NCBI GenBank assembly: GCA_018062085.1
Contig: JAGOSY010000001.1
Span: 365,180-429,179, forward strand
From: a bacterium
Lineage (GTDB): Bacteria; Cyanobacteriota; Vampirovibrionia; Obscuribacterales; Obscuribacteraceae
Direction of reading: 5' to 3'
Length of the DNA: 64,000 nt
The notes below the pieces were generated by a model. The model was not told where the DNA came from. It saw nothing but the letters and a program-made list of their open reading frames with translations, and searched no databases. Position 1 is the stretch's first letter. Each line of letters starts with the position of its first letter. This document shows positions 18,745-27,675 of this stretch, piece after piece. Made by a program: the position numbers and the translations under genes.

Positions 18745-19074
18745 CTAAGCTTTTCTATACCAGCGCAAATCTACTTCGCTAGTGACAACTAAGCCTTCCG
18801 TTAAATTGGCATCAAGAAAAGGCAAAAAGGCCTCGATCTTTTCATTGGTATCAATGAACTCAACCACAATCGGCAGATTGGTTGAGATATCGAGAATTTT
18901 ATTACTATGCACTGTCTGATGAGCGCCGTAGCCTTCCAAGCCACGCCAGACAGTAGCACCAGCTATACCAACTTTCTTTGCTTCTTGCACAAGCCATTCA
19001 AACATTGGTCGATTACCATGCTTGTCACTTTCACCAATATATATTTTGAGCAGAACACCTTTAGTTGTATTCAT
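18745..19074 (-). CDS. DUF190 family protein, FluC partner
   Basis: A 109-residue PII-like-fold protein with KIYIGESDKHGNRPMFEWLV and GATVWRGLEGYG, typical of DUF190. The family is regularly encoded beside fluoride channels and is presumed regulatory. It lies 32 bp downstream of fluC on the same strand. Its stop directly abuts the stop of the convergent MshEN-like gene. Confidence 0.85.
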   Translation of the reverse strand: MNTTKGVLLKIYIGESDKHGNRPMFEWLVQEAKKVGIAGATVWRGLEGYGAHQTVHSNKILDISTNLPIVVEFIDTNEKIEAFLPFLDANLTEGLVVTSEVDLRWYRKA

Positions 19075-19106
19075 TTTGTTTATCCAAAACCTATTTCAAA
19101 TGACGA

Positions 19107-19481
19107 TTACAAAAGACGAGCCAGAACCGTACCGAGCCAGACGAAAACCAAACCAAGAACAACCTGCAGCACGGCATTAGCGGCAGCGTATACAAATTCG
19201 CCACTTCTAATTAACTGCAAGGTCTCATAGCCAAAACTAGAAAAAGTTGTGTAGCCACCAAGAATGCCAATTAAAAAGAAGGCGCGAAATTCTGGTTCCA
19301 TCAAATTTTTGCTCTCTGCTAACTGAGCAAGAAAACCGATTAATAAACAGCCACTGATGTTGACAACAAAGGTGCCAAGAGGAAAGGCCCAACCGTTGCA
19401 GGCCTTCTGCACCGCCGTAGAAGCGAGAAAGCGCAATACGCCCCCCAAACCAGCACCAATAAAAACGAGCAAATGAGTCAT
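19107..19481 (-). CDS. crcB: Fluoride ion channel FluC/CrcB
   Basis: A 124-residue protein with four membrane helices. GAGLGGVLRFLAS, the pore-lining Asn in FVVNISGCLLIGFLAQ and GGYTTFSSFGYE are signatures of the dual-topology fluoride exporter. It protects against cytoplasmic fluoride. Only a single gene copy is present, so it would form homodimers. I find no fluoride-riboswitch pattern in the short leader. Confidence 0.93.
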   Translation of the reverse strand: MTHLLVFIGAGLGGVLRFLASTAVQKACNGWAFPLGTFVVNISGCLLIGFLAQLAESKNLMEPEFRAFFLIGILGGYTTFSSFGYETLQLIRSGEFVYAAANAVLQVVLGLVFVWLGTVLARLL

Positions 19482-19534
19482 GCGCTTAGTTTAGAGTAGC
19501 TGACAGCAAAATCAACCTCACAGAGCAAATTAAT

Positions 19535-20761
19535 CTAGTTCTGCCGACACTTTGCCAGGGCTGGCAACTGCAAAGCTAAAATCAAAGCCGAAAGCAAAGC
19601 GATAGCAGCACAAGTAGCAAAGGCTGCAAGCGCGCCAAAGTGTTGGTAGAGAATGCCCGTGAGCAAACTGGCCGGCAGAAGAGCAAGACCAACAGCAAAG
19701 TTGACGATACCAAAAGCGGTGCCACGCAGGTGAGAGGGTGTCAGTTGCGAAACTAAGGCAGAGAGCACTCCTTGTGAAAGACCTAGATAGAGACCATAAA
19801 CAAGACAAAGCAAAAGCATCACAGACTGCTCGGTGACAAAGGCAAAGCCCAAATAAGTAATGGCATAAATAAAGAAAGCCACTGTCAGCAAACGGCCGTG
19901 GCCAAGCTTATCTGAGAGAACACCAGCCGGATAGGCGCTCAAGGCATAACTGACATTTATGGCCACAAGCACAAGAGGACAAGCGGCAATCGGCATGCCG
20001 CAGTCTCGAGCTTTGAGAATGAGGAAAGCATCTGATGAATTAGCTAAACTAAAGAGAAAGACCGTGGCCACCAAGAAAAAGAATTGTGGTGGCATTTTAG
20101 TTTTGAGCTCAGTCAAAAGCTTAGCATCAAATAGCTTATCGGCACTCAAAGCGCTCTTGTGCTCTGGCTCTTTAACACCGAAATAGAGCAAGAAAATGAC
20201 CGCAAAAGCCGGGATAAGCGCTATGGCAAAAGCCAGTTGGTAGTTACTCTGGGTCAGCCACATTAGAGCCAGAGCAATAAGAGGTCCAACCACAGCACCA
20301 ACAGTATCAAGCGACTGTCTTAGACCATAGGCCCGCCCTCGATTAGCTGAGCTAGTAACGTCAGCTACCAGCGCATCTCGCGGGGCTCCTCTAATACCTT
20401 TACCAACACGATCAGCCAAACGGGCAATGAGCACAATAAGAACAGAATTGGCAAAGAGAAAGAGCGGCTTGACCAAAGCCGATAGACCATAACCTAGAAG
20501 CAGAAGCCCTTTGCGCTTACCAATACGGTCACTCCAAGCACCAGAAAAGATCTTGAGTGTTGATGCCACGGTTTCCGCCAAGCCTTCAATTAAGCCAATA
20601 TCAATAAAACTAGCGTGCAAAACTGACGACATAAAGTTAGGCAAAATTGAATGGATAAGTTCAGTAGAGATGTCTGTGAGTAAACTGGCGAAGCCCAGAA
20701 CCCAGACTGTAAGCGGGATTCTCTCTACTCTTTCTATTTTTTCTGCCTTTTCTTTAGACAT
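19535..20761 (-). CDS. Major facilitator superfamily transporter
   Basis: A 408-residue protein with about 12 membrane helices. The loop motif SDRIGKRKGLLLLGYG between helices 2 and 3 and the second-half repeat SDKLGHGRLLT are MFS signatures; ARLADRVGKGIRGAPRDAL is typical of one group of bacterial MFS efflux proteins. The substrate is unknown. The start is ATG 20761, which overlaps the queG stop by 8 bp, indicating one operon. A TTG three codons earlier is possible. Confidence 0.85.
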   Translation of the reverse strand: MSKEKAEKIERVERIPLTVWVLGFASLLTDISTELIHSILPNFMSSVLHASFIDIGLIEGLAETVASTLKIFSGAWSDRIGKRKGLLLLGYGLSALVKPLFLFANSVLIVLIARLADRVGKGIRGAPRDALVADVTSSANRGRAYGLRQSLDTVGAVVGPLIALALMWLTQSNYQLAFAIALIPAFAVIFLLYFGVKEPEHKSALSADKLFDAKLLTELKTKMPPQFFFLVATVFLFSLANSSDAFLILKARDCGMPIAACPLVLVAINVSYALSAYPAGVLSDKLGHGRLLTVAFFIYAITYLGFAFVTEQSVMLLLCLVYGLYLGLSQGVLSALVSQLTPSHLRGTAFGIVNFAVGLALLPASLLTGILYQHFGALAAFATCAAIALLSALILALQLPALAKCRQN

Positions 20762-21899
20762 ACTGTTCAATCTCTAGCTGAAGGCTATCGCCTAAATTGC
20801 GCGCCAGTATATTATCAATTGCTTGTTGGCCAGCTTTACTTTGAGCTTGAGCCAGAGCCCAGGCCGCATGCTCTACTAGAAGCAAATCGTTTTCGCGAAG
20901 AGAGAAAGCAGCGATTTCTTCTAAAATTTGTTTGCTCGCTTGGTGACCAGCAGTTAATTGATTGCCCATTACCACTAAGGCATTGCGCACAAGACCGCGC
21001 CGTTTAGGGCGTCTTAGCGGTGAAAGTTCAAAGCGCTGAGCAAAGCTTTGATCATCTATATGCAATAATTCAGGCAAATTTAAATAGTGACCAACACCAC
21101 TTTCTGGGGCAAATTCTGGCCACGGTGCTGGCCTCGCCTTAGTGTTATAAGGGCAGACTTCTTGGCAGATATCACAACCATAAACCCAGTCACCAAGCTG
21201 GCTGCGCAGCGGTAGGGCGATACCGCCCTTATTCTCGATGGTAAGATACGAGATGCACAAATTAGCATCAACCATTTCGGCTTCAGCACCGCTCTTAATG
21301 GCATTAGTTGGACAAGCTGAAATACAACGCACACAGTTGCCACAGGTGCCAGTGTATTCAACATCGGCCTCAAGCTCAAAATCAACAAACAACTCAGCAA
21401 TAAAATTGTAAGAGCCTGAAAGTTTCGGGCCAATCACTAGAGAGTTTTTACCGACGAAGCCAAGACCATGACGCCTGGCAAGGGCTTGCTCATAAAGAGC
21501 GGCATCGTCAGTGACCGGCCGCCTAGCTATCTTGCGGCCCAATTCGGCCTCTAGCAGACCACAAAAATCTCTCAGCTTACTTCTGATTACAGGATGATAA
21601 TCTCGCCCTACAGCATAACGAGCCACCCTGCCCCAACTGCCATCAGGAATAGGCGGAGGCTGGCTGAAGTAGCTGACCGAGACAATAATCACACTTTGCG
21701 CCGCAGGAAAAGTTAGGCCTGGGGTAACGCGCCGTTCAGGATCACGCTTGAGATAGGCCAGATCGGCAGCATAGCCTTGAGCCAGCCAATGCTGGTAATG
21801 AAGACCCTCTTCAACCATCGGGGCAAGTGAAGCGATTTGCACTTGGTCGAAACCAAGCTCGTGGCCAATGGCCAATACTCGCTCTTTTAAGTGAGCCAT
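20754..21899 (-). CDS. queG: Epoxyqueuosine reductase
   Basis: A 381-residue cobalamin-dependent iron-sulfur enzyme that performs the last step of queuosine synthesis on tRNA. Two [4Fe-4S] clusters are marked by CGNCVRCISACPTNAI and CDICQEVCPYN, and a HEAT-repeat-like C-terminal region follows, as in known QueG. It diverges from queA, placing two consecutive steps of the pathway side by side. Confidence 0.95.
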   Translation of the reverse strand: MAHLKERVLAIGHELGFDQVQIASLAPMVEEGLHYQHWLAQGYAADLAYLKRDPERRVTPGLTFPAAQSVIIVSVSYFSQPPPIPDGSWGRVARYAVGRDYHPVIRSKLRDFCGLLEAELGRKIARRPVTDDAALYEQALARRHGLGFVGKNSLVIGPKLSGSYNFIAELFVDFELEADVEYTGTCGNCVRCISACPTNAIKSGAEAEMVDANLCISYLTIENKGGIALPLRSQLGDWVYGCDICQEVCPYNTKARPAPWPEFAPESGVGHYLNLPELLHIDDQSFAQRFELSPLRRPKRRGLVRNALVVMGNQLTAGHQASKQILEEIAAFSLRENDLLLVEHAAWALAQAQSKAGQQAIDNILARNLGDSLQLEIEQYV

Positions 21900-21969
21900 C
21901 TTAAAAGCCCTTCAATTTTGACAATACTGCTACCTGCTGAAGTCTATACTAAAGCACTGACGCTCTTAC

Positions 21970-21993
21970 GGTCTAAAGGTCCAAAGGTTCAAA
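21970..21993. repeat. Three tandem 8-bp units in the queA leader
   Basis: GGTCTAAA, GGTCCAAA and GGTTCAAA follow one another without gaps, ending nine bases before the queA GTG. The units differ by single C/T changes. A role in translation control or simple slippage are both possible. Confidence 0.6.
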
Positions 21994-22002
21994 GATTCGC
22001 CC

Positions 22003-23097
22003 GTGACAGAAAAAACTCTTACCATCCAAGACTTTGAATACGATCTCGACCCAGCTTTAATTGCCCAAAAACCACTTGATCAAAAAGAAAATGCCCGTCT
22101 GCTCGTGGTCGACAGAGCAAGCGGAGACCTTCAACACAAGCACTTCTACGACCTACCAGGCTTGCTTCGAAGGGGCGATCTATTAATTGTCAACGACACC
22201 AAAGTCTTGCCATCACGCTTAATTGCTCGGCGTCAATCAGGCGGAACAGTGAAATTGCTCTTGCTCAAGCCCCAAACAAATAATATTGCTGTGTGGGAAG
22301 CGATGGTGACACCAATAAAGCGCCTCAAGCCTGGTCAAGAGCTAGAAGTAGTAGACGAAAATGGTAATGCCACCACTATTGTCGTCAAAGACATTGTCTT
22401 AGGACCCGATGGCTTTAAGCGGTTGCTGATCGATTTAGGAGCCAAAGAAAACGTCTACAACCTCCTCAGTAGCGTTGGTTTTGCCCCACTGCCTCCATAT
22501 ATTACACGCGACTACCGGGCCAATCAAAATGAAAACGGTCACCGCAAAGAAGACTTATTCCAGTATCAAACAGTCTTTGCCCAGACACCAGGAGCAGTTG
22601 CTGCACCTACAGCCGGCCTGCATTTCACGCCACCCGTTATAGCTGCACTAAAAGAGGCTGGCATTGAAATTGCCACTGTAACCCTGCACGTTGGTGCTGG
22701 CACTTTCAAACCAATCGAAGCAGAAATCGACGACCACACCATAGAAGAAGAGCTATACACCGTTTCAGACGAGACAGCAGCAATAATCAACAAAGCAAAA
22801 AGCGAGGGACGTCGCGTCATTGCTGTTGGTACCACCAGTTTGCGCACCTTAGAAACAGCCGGTGCCAGCGGTTTGATGAAAGCTGCCGACAATCAAAGCA
22901 CTGCTTTATATATCAAGCCTGGTCATAAATTTGCCATAGCTGACGGCATGATTACCAATTTCCATTTGAGCCGATCTAGCCTGCTGGTGCTGGTTTCAGC
23001 AGTAGCTGGTCGCGACTTGATCATGAAAGCCTACAAAGTAGCAATCGCCGAGGGCTATAGATTTTATAGCTACGGCGATGCCATGTTGATTTTATAA
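22003..23097 (+). CDS. queA: S-adenosylmethionine:tRNA ribosyltransferase-isomerase
   Basis: A 364-residue enzyme that transfers and rearranges the ribose of SAM onto preQ1 in tRNA, giving epoxyqueuosine. FEYDLDPALIAQKPL, VNDTKVLPSRL, AAPTAGLHFT and NFHLSRSSLLVLVSA are family signatures. The start is GTG 22003. It is divergent from queG over about 100 bp. Confidence 0.96.
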   Translation: MTEKTLTIQDFEYDLDPALIAQKPLDQKENARLLVVDRASGDLQHKHFYDLPGLLRRGDLLIVNDTKVLPSRLIARRQSGGTVKLLLLKPQTNNIAVWEAMVTPIKRLKPGQELEVVDENGNATTIVVKDIVLGPDGFKRLLIDLGAKENVYNLLSSVGFAPLPPYITRDYRANQNENGHRKEDLFQYQTVFAQTPGAVAAPTAGLHFTPPVIAALKEAGIEIATVTLHVGAGTFKPIEAEIDDHTIEEELYTVSDETAAIINKAKSEGRRVIAVGTTSLRTLETAGASGLMKAADNQSTALYIKPGHKFAIADGMITNFHLSRSSLLVLVSAVAGRDLIMKAYKVAIAEGYRFYSYGDAMLIL

Positions 23098-23123
23098 AAT
23101 CTGTTCTTCTAAATAGACTTAGC

Positions 23124-23723
23124 CTAGGGCTTCAAGACACGATCAAACATAAGGGTCATAAAGGCATCAAGCGGCACTGTATTTTTTGTGGTCTTGGCGC
23201 GCATAATGGCACCATGCCAACCGCTCTGAAAGAACTCAGCCAACATGTTATGGTCAAACTTAGAAGTAATCAGCTTAGCTTCTTGCCCTTCTTTAATACA
23301 CTGAGCGAAGCGTCCACGCCAGCGCGAAAGTACGTCTTCTAACTTAGCCCTCAGCACTTCTGATTGATCCGACATTTCTTGAGAGAGATTTCCAACTAGA
23401 CAGCCATTGCGGCACTGATTCTCTTTGAGGGCTTTGCGACCGGCATTGCAATAGGCTTTCAAACGGTCTAGTGGATTGAGTTTGCGGTCGTCTAAATAGT
23501 GCTTGAGCTTTTCAGTTTGAGCAATGTCGAAGTGATCAATAATCTGCGTGGCAAAGTCTTCTTTGCTATCAAAATAATAGTAGAACGAACCTTTGGGCAC
23601 ACCCGTAGCTTCAAGGACTTCTTGAATGCCAGTGTTGTTATAGCCTTTGGTCACCATGATGCAGGCGCCGGCTTCCAGCAAAGATGTCTTAGTTACCTCT
23701 TTTGTACCGCTCTGCCTGGCCAT
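23124..23723 (-). CDS. TetR-family regulator (AcuR-like)
   Basis: The 199-residue protein has an N-terminal helix-turn-helix with GIQEVLEATGVPKGSFYYYFDSKEDF, the family recognition region. The C-terminal part contains NGCLVGNLSQEM, typical of the AcuR/TetR_C_6 group that senses small electrophilic compounds, and the Cys could be reactive. Its targets are not obvious. Only queA (convergent) and the divergent GVGADLI-repeat gene are adjacent. Confidence 0.85.
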   Translation of the reverse strand: MARQSGTKEVTKTSLLEAGACIMVTKGYNNTGIQEVLEATGVPKGSFYYYFDSKEDFATQIIDHFDIAQTEKLKHYLDDRKLNPLDRLKAYCNAGRKALKENQCRNGCLVGNLSQEMSDQSEVLRAKLEDVLSRWRGRFAQCIKEGQEAKLITSKFDHNMLAEFFQSGWHGAIMRAKTTKNTVPLDAFMTLMFDRVLKP

Positions 23724-23913
23724 AAGCTCTCTCCCGCTGCTGCTTTCTATCTACTCTATAGAATCATAATAGACGAGTCGGCTAGTAATCGTCAATCTTC
23801 TAATTTTGGCCGTCAAAATACAGCGATTGCCACAAGGCCGTTATGTGGCTGTTATTTAGGGGTCGTAATCTCAATCTCAAAGCAGAAAGTCCCCCACATC
23901 CGAGGCATCAGAA

Positions 23914-24717
23914 ATGACTAATTTTGAGACAGCTGGCGATCCTAAGACCATCAACGAAAAAGCCCGTGACATCATAATAGAGATGGACCAGACTGGTGAC
24001 CAACATGCTCAAAAAGCAGCAGAGATGCTCAGGGCTGAGTTTGCTTCGACTTCTATGAGCAACGACGAAAAGCGTCAACTGATAGTGGCCATTAACAAGG
24101 GCGAAGACAAAGGAGTAGGAGCCGATCTTATTGTAGCCAGCTCCACCTACGCCCAAATGCGCCAAAATCCCAAACTAGAAAATCAGCTATATGTTCAGTT
24201 GACGACAAAAGACCGCCCACTTGGTGATACACCCTGGCACGCAGCACCCCTCTTTGTCGCCCAAACCGAGTCAGGCATGAAGTCATTTGCACCAGTTAGT
24301 GAAATGCAAAATCAAGCAATTCACATTGCCCGCCGCATGGACGATGGCAATCTCCATCTAGCAGCTGAAGAACTTAGAGATGCTGGTAGAAAAATGAAAC
24401 CAACCGATTTTGAAAACTTGCTCAAGCAAGTACGAAAAGAAGAAGCCCCAAATGTCGGTGGTGACCTGCTTCTCACTTCACCCTACGTCAAGCCCAAAAG
24501 CCCTGAGCAACTAGCCAAAGAAGAAATTATGGGCACCACCGAAGTGACGAAGCCAGTGGTGAAGAGCTACGAAATTTACCGCACACCTGACCAAACAGCC
24601 AAAGAACAAGCGGCCTACAAGACAACCAAATCACCTCAGTTTGAAACCATCGCCAAGAAAACTGATGGCCAGCCAGACTTCAAGATTGTGGCTGGAGACA
24701 CGAGGCTAAGTCTTTAA
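23914..24717 (+). CDS. Two-module GVGADLI-repeat protein, unknown function
   Basis: A 267-residue soluble protein I do not recognise. It holds two copies of a roughly 60-residue helical module. Module 1 (about 11-76) ends KGVGADLIVASS; module 2 (about 129-190) ends NVGGDLLLTS. Each is preceded by a helix rich in Ala, Glu and Arg and a Leu-rich helix (RQLIVAIN and ENLLKQVR). The 89-residue protein encoded at 24962 carries a third copy. The C terminus is Lys/Pro/Thr rich. There is no signal peptide. The module appears to define a small local family. Confidence 0.65.
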   Translation: MTNFETAGDPKTINEKARDIIIEMDQTGDQHAQKAAEMLRAEFASTSMSNDEKRQLIVAINKGEDKGVGADLIVASSTYAQMRQNPKLENQLYVQLTTKDRPLGDTPWHAAPLFVAQTESGMKSFAPVSEMQNQAIHIARRMDDGNLHLAAEELRDAGRKMKPTDFENLLKQVRKEEAPNVGGDLLLTSPYVKPKSPEQLAKEEIMGTTEVTKPVVKSYEIYRTPDQTAKEQAAYKTTKSPQFETIAKKTDGQPDFKIVAGDTRLSL

Positions 24718-24961
24718 GTTAGTGCGCTTCTATGCCAAGTTGCCGGGAGGGCCAATGGCCTATGCCCTTGGCGAGCGCAATCAGGGCAACCATGGGTCGG
24801 AGTATCAGGATAAAGGATTCCCTCGTAATTTCCCCCTACCTGAAATAATCAACAGCAGATAACATTCAGCTAGGATAAGTGCTTGCATACTAGTGCGCCA
24901 AAAGCTGGACTTGTCTACCTAGAATTGGTGCCGAACAACCCCTAAAAGCATAAGGTGAGCC

Positions 24962-25231
24962 ATGAGTCGACTCTGTGACACTACCGATGGCGCCAAAGAA
25001 ATTGCCTCCAACTTGGATACGGATCAGGAAGAAGGCGTCCGTCAAGTCAGCCAGTGCATAATCGAGCTGATGTTTGAAGGTAATTCAGCACGCAAGCAAG
25101 AGAAGAAAAACCAGCTTTTCAATGCTATCGATGCAAACGACAAAAAGGGTGTCGGAGCGGATCTCATTTTAGACCGTGATGCGGCAGGCAACGTGAAAAA
25201 TTTTGAAGTGCACGGCAACAGCAAAAAGTAA
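24962..25231 (+). CDS. Single-module GVGADLI-repeat protein
   Basis: An 89-residue protein matching the modules of the 267-residue protein upstream: GAKEIASNL, then NQLFNAIDANDKKGVGADLI. It ends soon after the motif. The genes point the same way but are separated by 244 bp, so they are probably independent transcripts arising from duplication. Function unknown; no membrane segment or catalytic signature is visible. Confidence 0.6.
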   Translation: MSRLCDTTDGAKEIASNLDTDQEEGVRQVSQCIIELMFEGNSARKQEKKNQLFNAIDANDKKGVGADLILDRDAAGNVKNFEVHGNSKK

Positions 25232-25246
25232 TGCTGGAAGCATAAT

Positions 25247-25960
25247 TTACCCTTCAGGTGCAAAAGCAAAGCCATTGCCGCCGCGCTGTTGCACAAACTC
25301 ACAAGCTAAATCGGCTCTGGCAATGATTTCTCGTGGATCTTCACCATGCACGGGATAATAACCAATGCCAAAACTGAGAGTCACGGGAATGCGGTGCCAA
25401 TTGTGCTTAAGCTCAACTGATTCGAATTTTTTGGCCAAGCGGTCGCAAAGAATGGCAGCACCACGACCGGGTGTCTCAGGAAGAACTAAGATATAGCGAT
25501 CGTCTGATAGGCGAGCTGCCATATCAACATCAGAGCGAATGCCATCTAACAAGAATTGAATCACAGAGAAAACAACAGTATCAGCAGCAAGCTCACCATA
25601 ACTTGGTTCAACATTCTCAAAACCATCGATACCACAAATAACCACAGTAGTAGGACGGTTGTAACGCTTCGAGCGCTTCAGTTCACGCGATAGCCGACGC
25701 ATCAAATAACGGAAGTTATAGCAGCCAGGAAGGCCATCGTAGAAAGCAATTAGCTCAAGATCTTCTTCGCAGATTGAATATTCGTCTTCATCTCGCATGT
25801 GCGAAAACAAATCGGGCTCTTGCGAAGGCTTACCGTCGGCTAAATCTTGCTTGTTTCTGGCATCGGTAAAAACAGAGTTACGCACATTCGAAAGACTACG
25901 GTGAAAAATACCGTCTCTGACAAATGTTCTATCTGGTTGTTGACTTGGAGACTGAGCCAT
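25247..25960 (-). CDS. Degenerate GGDEF-domain protein
   Basis: A 237-residue protein whose C-terminal 160 residues follow the GGDEF fold: LPGCYNFRYLMRRLSRELKR, TVVICGIDGF, and VTLSFGIGYYP near the end. The active-site loop is LSDDRY, so the glycines and the Glu-Phe are lost and cyclase activity is not expected. The motif HNWHRIPVTLSFG closely resembles HNWHNLKVTTSVG of the degenerate protein encoded at 15032, so the two are paralogues. Confidence 0.78.
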   Translation of the reverse strand: MAQSPSQQPDRTFVRDGIFHRSLSNVRNSVFTDARNKQDLADGKPSQEPDLFSHMRDEDEYSICEEDLELIAFYDGLPGCYNFRYLMRRLSRELKRSKRYNRPTTVVICGIDGFENVEPSYGELAADTVVFSVIQFLLDGIRSDVDMAARLSDDRYILVLPETPGRGAAILCDRLAKKFESVELKHNWHRIPVTLSFGIGYYPVHGEDPREIIARADLACEFVQQRGGNGFAFAPEG

Positions 25961-26136
25961 ATCACCTAGTAACGAGCTGAAGAATTTGACCTGAATGTCT
26001 TATAAAGAGCAAAATCAAGAAGAACAAGAAGAAATAGTAGTAGAAGACGCAAGCCCTGTTGCCCAAATTGGTAATACCCAGATTCTTATTCATATAATCA
26101 CCTGGTAATCCCCAGGACATAATCTCACAAATTCGC

Positions 26137-27441
26137 TTAATTATTAACTAGGCTATCTGGATTAATCAAATAGAGTCGCACCATATTCAGTGCTTCATTA
26201 GCAGTACGCCAGCGCACTTCTGCCCGAGGCAAGCGCGCACCAAGCTTGAGAGTACGGCTAAAATAGCGATCTTGAGCGGCTAGACCTAAGTAAACAGTGC
26301 CCACCGGCTTATCTTCAGTACCGCCACTAGGGCCAGCTATACCAGTTACACTCAAAGCAATATCGCAGCCCGATGCTTCTTTCATACCGCAGGCCATGGC
26401 TTCAGCGCATTGCGGACTGACAGCACCGTAGGTAGAGATCAAGTCAGGACCTACCCCTAGAAGCTTTTGCTTAGACTGATCGCTGTAGGTGACTGCATTA
26501 AACATGATGTAGCGAGAGCTGCCAGGCACATCAGTCAAGCGCTCACTGACTAAGCCACCAGTGCAAGACTCAGCTGTAGAAAGGGTTAAGCCCTTAGCAA
26601 GAAGTAGCTCTCCCACTGTCGATTCAAGAGTGGCGTTGTCGACGCCGTAGCACCGCACTCCACTCTTACTCTTAATTTCGTCAATTACAGGAGCAGCCAA
26701 AGCCCTGGCCGCCTCTTGACTCTCTGCTTTAGCAGCCACTCTCAGGCGACATTCCCAGCGACCAGCATAGGGGGCAACAGAAGGATTTGACAACTCCAGC
26801 AGATGAGCAAACATCTCGGCCAGAGCCGATTCACCAATGCCAAAATGTTTTAACTCTTGCGACCAAATAGTATTGCCGCTATAAGTCTCAGCCAAATAAT
26901 TGTAGGCTGTGCCTTGCCACATGGCCTTTAGCTCAGAGGGCACGCCGGGAAAAGTAAGCACAGTTTTTGTCAAACTAGAAGACTTAATGCCAGCGTAGGC
27001 GAGGTTTTCGGGGCTAAGGCGCCAGACAACACCAGGGGCTGAGCCAACTGGGTTAGGCAAAATATCAGCGCCAACTGGCCTTAGGGCCTGCTTCTTGTTG
27101 GTTTCTGGCATTGGAAAACCACGAGCAACAAATAGACTAGTGATAAAGGCTAATAGCTCTTCATCCATTTCTAGCGGGGCACCAAAGAGAGCGGCCAGAC
27201 ACTCAGTGGTCAAATCATCGGCAGTGGGGCCAAGACCACCAGAGGTAATCAAGACATCGGCACGCTCAAGAGCATCTTTCATGCAGGTCTTAATGCGCTC
27301 AGGGTTATCGCCGACAGTGACCCGATAAAAACAATCAAGGCCCAACAAAGCTAGTTGTTGAGCCAAAAACTGAGAATTTGTATCAAGCACATCGCCAAGC
27401 AAAAGCTCAGTTCCGATGCACAAGATTTCTGCTCTAGCCAC
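26137..27441 (-). CDS. cinA: CinA-family NMN deamidase / damage-inducible protein
   Basis: A 434-residue two-domain protein. The N-terminal molybdopterin-binding-like domain begins AEILCIGTELLLGDVLDTNS and has TSGGLGPTADDLT. The C-terminal amidase domain has STAESCTGGLVSERLTDVPG and GIAGPSGGTEDKPVG. The C-terminal activity converts nicotinamide mononucleotide to nicotinate mononucleotide in NAD salvage. It starts with GTG, 8 bp after a 50-residue membrane-protein gene. Confidence 0.93.
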   Translation of the reverse strand: MARAEILCIGTELLLGDVLDTNSQFLAQQLALLGLDCFYRVTVGDNPERIKTCMKDALERADVLITSGGLGPTADDLTTECLAALFGAPLEMDEELLAFITSLFVARGFPMPETNKKQALRPVGADILPNPVGSAPGVVWRLSPENLAYAGIKSSSLTKTVLTFPGVPSELKAMWQGTAYNYLAETYSGNTIWSQELKHFGIGESALAEMFAHLLELSNPSVAPYAGRWECRLRVAAKAESQEAARALAAPVIDEIKSKSGVRCYGVDNATLESTVGELLLAKGLTLSTAESCTGGLVSERLTDVPGSSRYIMFNAVTYSDQSKQKLLGVGPDLISTYGAVSPQCAEAMACGMKEASGCDIALSVTGIAGPSGGTEDKPVGTVYLGLAAQDRYFSRTLKLGARLPRAEVRWRTANEALNMVRLYLINPDSLVNN

Positions 27442-27449
27442 GACTGACC

Positions 27450-27602
27450 TTAGTGGTGTCCAGCGGCAGCAGGTGCTTCAACGGCATCTACTTTGTAATT
27501 AAACATAGCCCAAACACCGATAGACAAAACAGTGCAACAGAAAGCGACCATAAACATTATTATCCAAACTTTGGAAGGGTCTGTGTGTTTCTCTGCGCTC
27601 AT
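27450..27602 (-). CDS. Small single-helix membrane protein (50 aa)
   Basis: A short gene not found by longer-ORF rules: ATG 27602, TAA 27450. The protein has a charged N terminus (SAEKHTDPSK), one hydrophobic helix (about 12-34, WIIMFMVAFCCTVLSIGVWA), and a tail ending in an Ala/Pro/Gly/His stretch. AGGGAA precedes the start at good spacing, and cinA begins 8 bp after the stop, so it fits tightly into the cluster. A regulatory or respiratory-type small subunit is conceivable; the function is unknown. Confidence 0.6.
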   Translation of the reverse strand: MSAEKHTDPSKVWIIMFMVAFCCTVLSIGVWAMFNYKVDAVEAPAAAGHH

Positions 27603-27675
27603 TTCCCTGCTGATCTCCTAGATATCAAAACTTTCGTCCAGTATAAGCACTTGGCTGCCTCAGTTCTAGAAGCTG

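Noticed and set aside
19482..19534. Possible fluoride riboswitch before fluC
   Set aside because: The short leader lacks the conserved crcB-motif sequence and helices.
21900..22002. Possible preQ1 riboswitch between queG and queA
   Set aside because: No preQ1 aptamer hairpin with A-rich tail can be recognised; the leader shows only the 8-bp repeats.
24718..24961. GCCAA/TTGGC inverted repeat between the two GVGADLI genes
   Set aside because: Too short and too far apart to call; no T-run.
25962..26108. Two opposed short frames (37 codons on plus from 25995; 43 codons on minus from 26093)
   Set aside because: They overlap each other and neither has a ribosome-binding site; one is only a hydrophobic low-complexity run.
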